A stretch of 6,281 nucleotides of DNA from JAEUMW01 sp039807745 (GTDB lineage Bacteria > Pseudomonadota > Gammaproteobacteria > Burkholderiales > JAEUMW01): contig JBDHRV010000176.1 of assembly GCA_039807745.1 (NCBI GenBank), forward strand, positions 1-6,281, read 5' to 3'. Positions 1-4,798 of the stretch are shown here, piece after piece (position 1 is the first letter of the stretch; each line of letters opens with the position of its first letter). The notes under the pieces were generated by a model. That model saw nothing but the letters and a program-made list of their open reading frames with translations. It was not told the origin of the DNA and did not search any database. A program made the position numbers and the translations under genes.

Positions 1-198
1 TGGCACCTCTTCGATCCGACCGGGCTTGCGGCGCGTTCCGACCAGGTGCGGATCGGCACCGGGCGCGATGCCGCGGATGTCGCGTTCGCGACCATCTTCG
101 GGCCGGTGCGCATGACGTACATGTGCCCCCTGATCGGACCGCACGGCCAGCCGCTCGAGGCACAGCCGATCATGGCCGTCGAACCGCGCGTGGCTTGA
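1..198 (+). CDS. Transglutaminase-like protein, C-terminal end (partial)
   Basis: An open frame enters from the left edge and ends at TGA 196-198, giving 65 visible residues. It begins WHLFDPTGLA, followed by VRIGTGRDAADVAFATIFG. This resembles the end of the bacterial transglutaminase-like fold (papain-like Cys-His-Asp triad), where the 'WHLFDPT' strand carries the catalytic Asp (residue 5 here) and 'RIGTGRDAADVAF' follows. The catalytic Cys and His would lie upstream of the window, so activity cannot be judged. Members are often encoded as stand-alone cytosolic proteins of about 270-300 residues; the substrate is generally unknown. The last 25 residues are less conserved and look like a natural end. 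No terminator with a T-tract follows, but a strong hairpin starts 27 bases after the stop. Family assignment comes from remembered sequence patterns. Confidence 0.75.
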   Translation, partial: WHLFDPTGLAARSDQVRIGTGRDAADVAFATIFGPVRMTYMCPLIGPHGQPLEAQPIMAVEPRVA

Positions 199-224
199 CT
201 TGGCTCTCGATTGATTTTCTGCCC

Positions 225-359
225 GCCCCCGGCAGCGCCGTGGGGGCTTCGCGCTGGCGTCAGCGCTCGAGCGGCGCCGAGCTCGTCGCCGATGGCGCCG
301 ACATGGTCCGCGAGATCTGTCCCAAGAAGTGCTGCACGCACGCGTCGGTGATCGCGTGC
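225..359 (+). other. Cluster of four perfect-stem hairpins in the mod operon leader
   Basis: Between the transglutaminase stop (198) and the micro-ORFs there are four local inverted repeats. Hairpin 1: GCCCCC 225-230 with GGGGGC 242-247, plus an inner GGC/GCC at 231-233 and 237-239. Hairpin 2: GCGCTG 251-256 with CAGCGC 261-266. Hairpin 3: CGAGC 268-272 with GCTCG 281-285. Hairpin 4: GCACGCG 338-344 with CGCGTGC 353-359. None is followed by a T-run, so they are not classical terminators; hairpin 1 might still weaken transcription leaving the upstream gene. They could form a structured 5' leader for modABC, where Moco-sensing RNAs are known in other bacteria, but I cannot match that fold by eye. 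In GC-rich DNA some hairpins arise by chance. One frame across 240-362 also has about 90 percent G/C third positions, so a short coding region is an alternative. Confidence 0.35.
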
Positions 360-379
360 TAGAGTGGGGCTCCCGTGAC

Positions 380-409
380 GGAGGTGCGGGTTCATGCATT
401 CTCATGCAT
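380..409 (+). promoter_or_regulatory. Strong Shine-Dalgarno site and tandem ATGCAT palindromes over a start codon
   Basis: GGAGGTG at 380-386 is the best Shine-Dalgarno match in the leader and lies 7 bases before ATG 394. That ATG is inside ATGCAT 394-399, and a second ATGCAT lies at 404-409. The two are 10 bases apart, one helical turn, within a repeated TCATGCAT. Because ATGCAT is its own complement, the RNA can fold into a 6-bp stem with a TCTC loop (400-403) that would bury the start codon. On DNA the same arrangement could be a tandem protein-binding site. No known operator is recognised. Confidence 0.4.
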
Positions 410-426
410 ATCGTGGCCCGCCGTGA
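394..426 (+). CDS. Putative 10-residue leader peptide
   Basis: ATG 394 has an ideal ribosome-binding site (GGAGGTG, 7-base spacing) and encodes MHSHAYRGPP, ending at TGA 424-426. The stop overlaps GTG 423-425, the possible start of the cysteine-rich ORF, as GTGA, a common translational-coupling arrangement. Either this is a true upstream leader peptide whose translation delivers ribosomes to the next frame, or one base is wrong or mutated here and the two frames form a single 50-residue protein starting at 394. The peptide is too short to assign by similarity. Confidence 0.3.
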   Translation: MHSHAYRGPP

Positions 427-545
427 AGTTCTTCTACAGGCAGCTCTGCGAGCGCGCGGAGTTCTTCATCTGCAAGTCGCCGAGCTGCGGCACGTGCGTC
501 GATTGCGAGCGCTGCTTCGGCGCCGAGGATTCCGATCCAACTTGA
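423..545 (+). CDS. Small cysteine-rich protein (40 residues), first gene of the mod operon?
   Basis: The frame from GTG 423 to TGA 543-545 encodes 40 residues with six cysteines at positions 9, 17, 22, 25, 28 and 31. The last five form CX4CX2CX2CX2C within the stretch CKSPSCGTCVDCERC. Nearly every codon from 423 to about 520 ends in G or C, as in the genes around it; the other frames give arginine- and leucine-rich shadows. There is no signal peptide or membrane segment. The spacing suggests metal or Fe-S/Zn binding, but is not the ferredoxin CX2CX2CX3C pattern. GTG 423 has no Shine-Dalgarno of its own, so translation would rely on coupling to the leader ORF at 394-426. The stop codon overlaps the modA ribosome-binding site, which places it in the same transcript. 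I do not recognise the family. In-frame GTG codons at 375 and 384 are weaker start options. Confidence 0.45.
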   Translation: MKFFYRQLCERAEFFICKSPSCGTCVDCERCFGAEDSDPT

Positions 546-558
546 GGGAGTACTGTGC

Positions 559-1344
559 ATGAAACGCTTCATTCGACTCTGGCAAGCCGCACTGATCACG
601 CTCGTCCTGCTCGCGCCGGTGCACGCCAGCGCCGAGGAACTCGTGGTCTCCGCGGCGGCAAGCCTCACCAACGCCTTCAAGGAAATCGGCGCCGCGTTCG
701 AACAGACGCACCCGGGCGTGAAAGTGGTGTTCAACTTCGCCGCCTCCGGACCGCTGCTGCAGCAGATCGCGCAGGGGGCGCCGGCCGATGTCTACGCCTC
801 CGCCGACCAGGAAAGCATGGACCGCGCACAGCAGCAGAACCTCATCGTCACCGCCACGCGCACCAATTTCGTGGCGAACAAGCTGGTGCTCGTGACCCCG
901 GCCGACTCTCAGGTCGCGGTCAGGTCGCTCGCGGACCTTGCCAAGCCCGAAGTGAAGCGGATCGCGATCGGTAACCCCGCCTCCGTCCCGGCCGGGCGCT
1001 ATGCCAAAGGCGCGCTCGAGGAGGCGAAGCTGTGGGAGACACTGACGCCCAAGTTCGTCTTCGCGGACTCGGTGCGCCAGGCGCTCGCCTACGTGGCACG
1101 CACCGAAGCCGAAGCCGGTTTCGTCTACGCGACCGATGCCGGCATCGAGAAGGACAAGGTGAGGATCGCCGCCGAGGTGCCCGTGGCAACCCCGATCCTC
1201 TATCCCATCGCCCAGGTGACGGCGAGCCGCAACCCGGCGCTCGCACGGGAATTCCTCGGCTATGTCCTCTCGCCCGCGGGCCAGAAACAGCTCGCCGGGT
1301 TCGGCTTCGCCAGTCCCGATCCGCGTTATGCCGGCGGACGTTGA
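559..1344 (+). CDS. modA: Molybdate ABC transporter, periplasmic binding protein ModA
   Basis: Encodes 261 residues, typical for ModA. Residues 1-25 are a Sec signal peptide (basic start, hydrophobic core around 10-20, cleavage after Ala-Ser-Ala 23-25). The mature protein captures molybdate (often also tungstate) in the periplasm and hands it to ModB. Hallmarks are the 'AAASLTNAF' loop with Ser35, 'FAASGPL' with Ser63, 'GAPADVYASADQ' (73-84), 'NPASVPAGRYAKGAL' (139-153), Val172 in 'DSVRQAL' and Tyr190 in 'GFVYATDA'. These match the oxyanion-binding positions of the E. coli protein. GAGGGAG at 544-550 lies 8 bases before ATG 559 and supports that start. The gene overlaps modB by 17 bases. Specificity for molybdate over tungstate is inferred from the family, not proven. 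Confidence 0.95.
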   Translation: MKRFIRLWQAALITLVLLAPVHASAEELVVSAAASLTNAFKEIGAAFEQTHPGVKVVFNFAASGPLLQQIAQGAPADVYASADQESMDRAQQQNLIVTATRTNFVANKLVLVTPADSQVAVRSLADLAKPEVKRIAIGNPASVPAGRYAKGALEEAKLWETLTPKFVFADSVRQALAYVARTEAEAGFVYATDAGIEKDKVRIAAEVPVATPILYPIAQVTASRNPALAREFLGYVLSPAGQKQLAGFGFASPDPRYAGGR

Positions 1345-1996
1345 GCTCGCCCCGCTCTGGCTGACGCTCAAGGTCGCAAGCATCGCGACGCTCATCGCGT
1401 TCGTCGTCGGCGTGTCGCTGGCGCTGCTCTTCGCGCGCGTGCGCTTTCCCGGCCGCGACTGGCTCGACGCGGTGCTGACGCTGCCGATGGTGCTGCCGCC
1501 GACCGTGCTCGGCTACTACCTCCTCGTGCTCCTCGGGCGGCGCTCGGCGCTCGGGCAGTGGCTGGAGAGCACGTTCGGTTTCACCTTCATCTTCACCTGG
1601 CAGGGTGCGGTCATCGCCGCGTCGGTGGTCGCGCTGCCGCTCGTGTTCAAGTCGGCGCGCGCCGCCTTCGAAGATGTCGAGCCCAACCTCGAGAAGGCCG
1701 CTCGCGTGCTCGGATCGAGGGAATCGAAGGTGTTCCTGCGCGTGACCCTGCCGCTCGCCATGCGCGGCATCCTGGCCGGGACGATGCTCGCCTTTGCCCG
1801 CGCGATGGGCGAGTTCGGCGCAACCTTGATGATCGCCGGTAATATCCCCGGGCGCACGCAGACGCTGTCGATGGCGGTCTACGACGCGGTGCAGGCCGGA
1901 AACGACGCGCTTGCCAATGTCCTCGTGATTCTGATCTCGGTAACCTGTATCGTGATCCTGGTCGGTTCGGGGAAGTTGCTCACACCCAGGCACTGA
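1328..1996 (+). CDS. modB: Molybdate ABC transporter, inner-membrane permease ModB
   Basis: Encodes 222 residues from ATG 1328, close to the usual length of about 225-230. It forms the membrane channel for molybdate as a homodimer. About five hydrophobic membrane segments are visible, near residues 10-34, 48-69, 92-107, 144-170 and 193-215. 'LPMVLPPTVLGYYLL' (52-66) is characteristic of ModB. The EAA loop that docks on ModC runs over residues 122-142 (EKAARVLG then LP at 141-142), followed by 'MGEFGATLMIAGN'. The frame is open further upstream to 1262, but that extension lies wholly inside modA; ATG 1328 aligns with the family start. No clear Shine-Dalgarno is present, so translation is probably coupled to modA through the 17-base overlap. 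Confidence 0.95.
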   Translation: MPADVELAPLWLTLKVASIATLIAFVVGVSLALLFARVRFPGRDWLDAVLTLPMVLPPTVLGYYLLVLLGRRSALGQWLESTFGFTFIFTWQGAVIAASVVALPLVFKSARAAFEDVEPNLEKAARVLGSRESKVFLRVTLPLAMRGILAGTMLAFARAMGEFGATLMIAGNIPGRTQTLSMAVYDAVQAGNDALANVLVILISVTCIVILVGSGKLLTPRH

Positions 1997-2001
1997 GAAC
2001 A

Positions 2002-2754
2002 GTGAAGCTCGCGGTCGACATCGATGTCACGCTCAGATCCGGGCGCCGCAGCTTCCGGCTCAACGTGGCCTTCTCCACGGCAGACGACCGTGTGGTCATC
2101 TTCGGTCCTTCGGGCGCTGGCAAGAGCGTCACCATCCAGGCGATCGCGGGGCTCATCCGCCCGACGCGCGGGCGCGTCCAGCTGGGGGAGCGCGTGCTGT
2201 TCGACTCGGCGTCAAGGATCGATCTGCCGAGCCGCGAGCGCCGCGTCGGCTACCTCTTCCAGGACTATGCGCTCTTTCCCCACCTCACCGTCGAGGAGAA
2301 CGTCGCATTTCCGTTGCAGCGGCTCCTGCGGTGGCGGCTCGGTGACGAGGACCACCGCGCGGTGCGCGACATGCTCGACCTCTTCGAGCTCATGCCGCTG
2401 GCGCACAGCCTGCCGCGCGATCTCTCCGGCGGCCAGCGTCAGCGCGTGGCGCTCGCGCGCGCACTCATCCGCGAGCCCGAGGTGCTGCTGCTGGACGAGC
2501 CGTTTTCCGCGCTCGACATCACGCTGCGCGCCCGTGTGCGGCAGGAGCTCGCGGACCTGCAGACCCGTTTCCGCATTCCCCTCGTGGTCATCACCCACGA
2601 CGTGGACGACGTGAAGATGTTCGCGGAGACGCTGGTGGTGTATGGCCTGGGACAGGTGAGCCGCGTGCTGCCGTGCAAGACGCTGCGCGAGCAGCACGGC
2701 GATGCCCATGCGTGGCGCGAGATGACGGAGGCTTGCGGACTCTGCGCTGCGTGA
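2002..2754 (+). CDS. modC: Molybdate ABC transporter ATPase ModC, short form without TOBE domain
   Basis: Encodes 250 residues from GTG 2002, five bases after the modB stop. The ABC ATPase signatures are complete: Walker A GPSGAGKS 35-42, Q-loop Gln87 in 'FQDYALFPHLTV', signature LSGGQRQR 141-148, Walker B VLLLDE 161-166, D-loop SALD 169-172 and switch His199 in 'ITHDVDD'. ATP hydrolysis here drives import through ModB. Well-known ModC proteins are about 350 residues and end in a TOBE/Mop oxyanion-binding domain. This one stops after the ATPase fold with a short tail ending in Cys245-Gly-Leu-Cys248-Ala-Ala. The 107 bases before the next gene cannot encode the missing domain, so this is not a simple frameshift. 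ModC identity rests on the modAB context; alone it would be called only an oxyanion-type ABC ATPase. GTG has a weak GAGAA-like site just upstream. Confidence 0.9.
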   Translation: MKLAVDIDVTLRSGRRSFRLNVAFSTADDRVVIFGPSGAGKSVTIQAIAGLIRPTRGRVQLGERVLFDSASRIDLPSRERRVGYLFQDYALFPHLTVEENVAFPLQRLLRWRLGDEDHRAVRDMLDLFELMPLAHSLPRDLSGGQRQRVALARALIREPEVLLLDEPFSALDITLRARVRQELADLQTRFRIPLVVITHDVDDVKMFAETLVVYGLGQVSRVLPCKTLREQHGDAHAWREMTEACGLCAA

Positions 2755-2799
2755 GAGGCGGCGAGTCTGCCGGATCACCGCATCGCCCAGCACGAGCGT

Positions 2800-2811
2800 C
2801 TGGCACGCCAG
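2800..2811. promoter_or_regulatory. Inverted repeat upstream of the WYL regulator gene
   Basis: CTGGC 2800-2804 and GCCAG 2807-2811 form a perfect 5-bp inverted repeat around a 2-base centre. It lies in the 107-base gap between modC and the WYL gene, about 50 bases before its start. The position would suit an autoregulatory operator, but no -10/-35 pair is convincing nearby and no second copy was seen in the window. No terminator is visible after modC, so the WYL gene may be partly cotranscribed with modABC. Confidence 0.2.
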
Positions 2812-2861
2812 GCCCAATCAGGAATTCGCCGCCAAACTGCGCGGGGCATACCGAGCGAGCC

Positions 2862-3857
2862 ATGGAACGCACCGAACGCTTCTACCGCATTCAGCAGCTC
2901 CTGCACGACCGTCGCGTCGTGCCCTTCACCGTTTTTCTCGAGACGCTCGAAGTGTCCCGCGCCACGGTGAAGCGCGACCTCGAATATCTGCGCAACCGCA
3001 TGAATGCACCGATCGCGTGGGACCCGGAGGCGCGGGGCTATCGCTTTGCCGCGCCGGACGCGGGCGGCGGGCAGTACGAGCTGCCGGGTCTCTGGTTCAA
3101 CGCCTCCGAGATCCACGCGCTGCTGACCATGCAGCATCTGCTCGCGCAGATCGAGCCGGGAATCCTCGCACCCCAGCTCGTGCCGATCGCGGACCGGCTG
3201 CGTTTACTCCTGGGCAGCGGGGATCATTCCGTCGAGGAGGTGCAAAAGCGCGTGCGCGTCCTCGGCATGGCGGCACGCCGTTTCGACCGCGCGGACTTCG
3301 CGGTGGTGGGCTCCGCGCTCTTGCGGCGCAAGCGGCTGCATCTGCATTACTACGTGCGCTCCCGCGACGAGCTCACCGAGCGCGAGGTATCGCCGCAGCG
3401 CCTGGTGTACTACCGCGACAACTGGTACCTCGATGCGTGGTGCCATCGGCGGGACGACCTCAGGAGCTTCGCCGTCGATGCGATACGCGACGCCGAGATC
3501 CTCGACAAGAAAGCGCGCGACATCCCGGAGAGCACCCTCAACCGGGTGCTCGGCTCGGGTTACGGGATCTTCTCCGGGCACCGCGTACGGTGGGGGCGGC
3601 TGCGCTTTACGCCCGAGCGCGCGCGATGGGTCGCCGCCGAAGAGTGGCATCCGCGCCAACGCGGCCGCGTCGAAGCCGACGGATCCTACGTGCTCGAAGT
3701 CCCCTACAGCGACGACCGCGAACTGGTGATGGACATCCTGCGTCACGGTCCCGACGTCGAGGTACTCGGTCCTTCGGCGCTGCGCCGGGTCGTGCGCGAG
3801 CGCCTCGCCGCGAGCCTGGAGCGTTACCGACCGCGCCGCGGCAAACGGTCCGGCTGA
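2862..3857 (+). CDS. WYL-domain transcriptional regulator (YafY/PafC-like)
   Basis: Encodes 331 residues from ATG 2862, a normal length for this family. Residues about 5-60 form a winged helix-turn-helix of the DeoR/HTH_11 type, with a likely recognition helix at 32-44 (SRATVKRDLEYLR) and a wing ending in 'ARGYRF'. The WYL domain spans roughly 140-215 and carries the namesake motif in 'NWYLDAW' (Trp188-Tyr189-Leu190). A WCX-type C-terminal domain covers about 243-325. WYL domains sense ligands such as nucleic acids or nucleotides and regulate DNA damage response, defence and metabolic genes; the ligand and targets here are unknown. The frame stays open upstream to 2673, but that part overlaps modC in another frame. 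ATG 2862 follows a weak GAGCGAG site and starts at the expected 'ERFYRIQQLL'. Its position after modABC makes a role in mod control possible but unproven. Confidence 0.9.
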   Translation: MERTERFYRIQQLLHDRRVVPFTVFLETLEVSRATVKRDLEYLRNRMNAPIAWDPEARGYRFAAPDAGGGQYELPGLWFNASEIHALLTMQHLLAQIEPGILAPQLVPIADRLRLLLGSGDHSVEEVQKRVRVLGMAARRFDRADFAVVGSALLRRKRLHLHYYVRSRDELTEREVSPQRLVYYRDNWYLDAWCHRRDDLRSFAVDAIRDAEILDKKARDIPESTLNRVLGSGYGIFSGHRVRWGRLRFTPERARWVAAEEWHPRQRGRVEADGSYVLEVPYSDDRELVMDILRHGPDVEVLGPSALRRVVRERLAASLERYRPRRGKRSG

Positions 3858-4049
3858 CCCTTGTGCCGGCATGCACCGCGAGATGGCGAATGCTGGACGA
3901 TATGCCTGGGATCTCGACCGCTGGACCCGGCGGAAGCCACATCTCGTTCCGACGGTGGTCCGAGATTGATCCTGTAACACATTGTTTGTTTGGCACCTTG
4001 ACCCGCGCGCACGTTCCGCCGGGTAGCGCGTGCGCCGTGGTCCATCGAT
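3858..4049. other. Noncoding stretch after the WYL gene, with an inverted repeat
   Basis: No supported protein gene is seen on either strand. ATCTCG 3941-3946 can pair with CGAGAT 3961-3966 across a 14-base loop. A second ATCTCG at 3911-3916 could compete for the same partner. A small hairpin CCGC 3918-3921 / GCGG 3930-3933 lies between. The bases from about 3966 to 3996 are noticeably AT-richer than the surroundings, and TTGACC 3998-4003 looks like a -35 box, but no matching -10 lies at the correct distance. The stretch may simply be the 3' untranslated end of the WYL transcript. Confidence 0.4.
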
Positions 4050-4058
4050 TGCGATAAA
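4050..4058 (+). promoter_or_regulatory. Candidate extended -10 promoter for the small RNA
   Basis: TGC at 4050-4052 directly precedes GATAAA at 4053-4058, an extended -10 element (TGn) with four of six matches to TATAAT. No good -35 is seen at 16-18 bases upstream, which extended -10 promoters tolerate. Transcription would start near 4065, where the first arm of the long stem (4067) begins. This agreement of position is the main support. Confidence 0.4.
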
Positions 4059-4066
4059 GAGCGGGC

Positions 4067-4205
4067 GATCGGCGAGGATGATCCGGGATGCCGCTGGGGA
4101 AGATCATGCTTCGCGCTGGCTTGTGCGACATCTCGCGCCTCGCCGGTCCACCACGATTCTCCTTGTCCTTCTCCAACCGGCCCGCGTCCAGGGCCGGTTT
4201 TTTTT
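4067..4205 (+). ncRNA. Candidate structured small RNA with anti-Shine-Dalgarno tract
   Basis: About 139 bases between a putative extended -10 promoter and an intrinsic terminator, with no supported coding frame. An 11-bp stem (one U-G pair) joins 4067-4077 to 4138-4148. Inside it, ATGATC 4078-4083 pairs perfectly with GATCAT 4102-4107, stacked directly on the outer stem, with a small CGG/CCG tip (4084-4086 with 4091-4093). A second arm, CGCG 4112-4115 with CGCG 4134-4137, completes a plausible three-way junction. After the junction come two pyrimidine tracts, TTCTCCTT 4157-4164 and CCTTCTCC 4167-4174, complementary to Shine-Dalgarno sequences, and then the terminator at 4175-4205. This order (structure, exposed C/U-rich seed, terminator) is typical of Hfq-dependent regulatory RNAs. 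It does not look like 4.5S RNA, tmRNA, RNase P RNA or tRNA. It could instead be a processed 3' end of the WYL mRNA. The 5' end is inferred. Confidence 0.5.
4175..4205 (+). terminator. Intrinsic (Rho-independent) terminator
   Basis: AACCGGCCC 4175-4183 pairs perfectly with GGGCCGGTT 4191-4199 over a 7-base loop, and eight T residues occupy 4198-4205. It reads on the plus strand only; the other side has no T-run. It ends whatever transcript comes from the WYL gene or the candidate small RNA and separates them from the gene at 4297. Confidence 0.92.
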
Positions 4206-4296
4206 GGGGCGTCCCCGGGCGCGAGTGACCGCCGGGCGTCGTTCGCGCCGATCTCGCTGTGGTATCGTTGCGTCGCCATCGCGAGGAGATGCTCAA

Positions 4297-4794
4297 ATGA
4301 CTCAGAAAACCGCCTTTTCCCCCGAGGAGTGGACCTTGTTGCGCATCGTGCCTTCGCTCGTGAGCGGAGGTGTCTCAGCCGCCGACCCAGGGGGGCTCAT
4401 CGGTGCCTTCAAGGAGGCAACAGCGGGCATGCGGGCAATGTACGAGAGCCTGCAGCAATCGAATATCGAGCTCATGAAGTCATTGTTCGAAGATCAAAGC
4501 CGTCCCGCTGTCCCCGACCCGAAGGCGCTGCTGGGCGAGGGATCGCGGGAACAGCAGATCGCAAACTTCAAGTCCGCGGTCACGGCCCAGATCGATCGGG
4601 CGATGAGCCTTCTCGACCAGAAGGCGTTGCCGGACGAGGTGCTCGCCTACAAGCAGATGCTCATGCAGGTGGCCGAGCGTGCGGCGAATGCGGCCAAGGA
4701 GGGGGGATTTCTCGGATTCGGTGGCGTGAAAGTGAGCGAAGCCGAGCAGACGTTTCTGAACGAGCTGTCACGGATGCTCAAGATTCAGGCGTGA
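4297..4794 (+). CDS. Conserved hypothetical protein (soluble, function unknown)
   Basis: Encodes 165 residues with no signal peptide or membrane segment, so probably cytosolic and mostly helical. The start has 'FSPEEWTLLRIVPSL' (residues 7-21). The C-terminal part has 'DEVLAYKQML' (113-122) and 'AERAANAAKEGGFLGFGG' (126-143), then 'VSEAEQTFLNEL' (146-157). These N- and C-terminal blocks recall an uncharacterised bacterial family, seen also in cyanobacteria, with an 'SPEEW' start and a 'KEGGFLGFGGVxVSEAE' end. No catalytic residues are apparent. GAGGAGAT 4283-4290 is a strong ribosome-binding site for ATG 4297. The frame is open back to 4030, but that longer form would read through the terminator at 4175-4205 and is rejected. 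Four bases separate its stop from the next gene, indicating an operon. The promoter between 4206 and 4282 is unclear; TATCGT 4263-4268 is a weak -10. Confidence 0.85.
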   Translation: MTQKTAFSPEEWTLLRIVPSLVSGGVSAADPGGLIGAFKEATAGMRAMYESLQQSNIELMKSLFEDQSRPAVPDPKALLGEGSREQQIANFKSAVTAQIDRAMSLLDQKALPDEVLAYKQMLMQVAERAANAAKEGGFLGFGGVKVSEAEQTFLNELSRMLKIQA

Positions 4795-4798
4795 GGCG

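Noticed and set aside
195..362. Small ORF in the frame ending VREICPKKCC...C at TAG 360-362 (possible starts TTG 195, GTG 240 or ATG 303)
   Set aside because: Third-position G/C is high and it has four cysteines, but no start has a Shine-Dalgarno site, no family is recognised, and the stretch coincides with strong hairpins that can explain the bias. Kept as an alternative reading only.
404..562. ORF from ATG 404 whose stop overlaps the modA start as ATGA
   Set aside because: Composition is arginine/leucine-rich as expected of a shadow frame, codon bias is wrong, and the cysteine-rich frame on the same strand fits far better.
466..1993. Long minus-strand open frames opposite modA and modB
   Set aside because: They mirror the strongly biased modA and modB genes, are rich in Arg, Gly, His and Gln, and match no family; typical antisense shadows in GC-rich DNA.
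2800..2815. Possible sigma-54 promoter (TGGCACG) before the WYL gene
   Set aside because: The -24 half matches, but the -12 TTGC is absent at the required distance.
3998..4026. Promoter with -35 TTGACC
   Set aside because: At 17-18 base spacing the -10 would be GGGTAG or GGTAGC, too far from TATAAT.
4030..4296. N-terminal extension of the 165-residue hypothetical protein
   Set aside because: It would read through a perfect intrinsic terminator (4175-4205), while ATG 4297 has a strong ribosome-binding site and starts at the conserved block.
3607..4296. Minus-strand ORFs covering the noncoding stretch after the WYL gene
   Set aside because: Low-complexity Arg/Pro-rich translations with no recognisable motif, largely antisense to the WYL gene or to the candidate small RNA.
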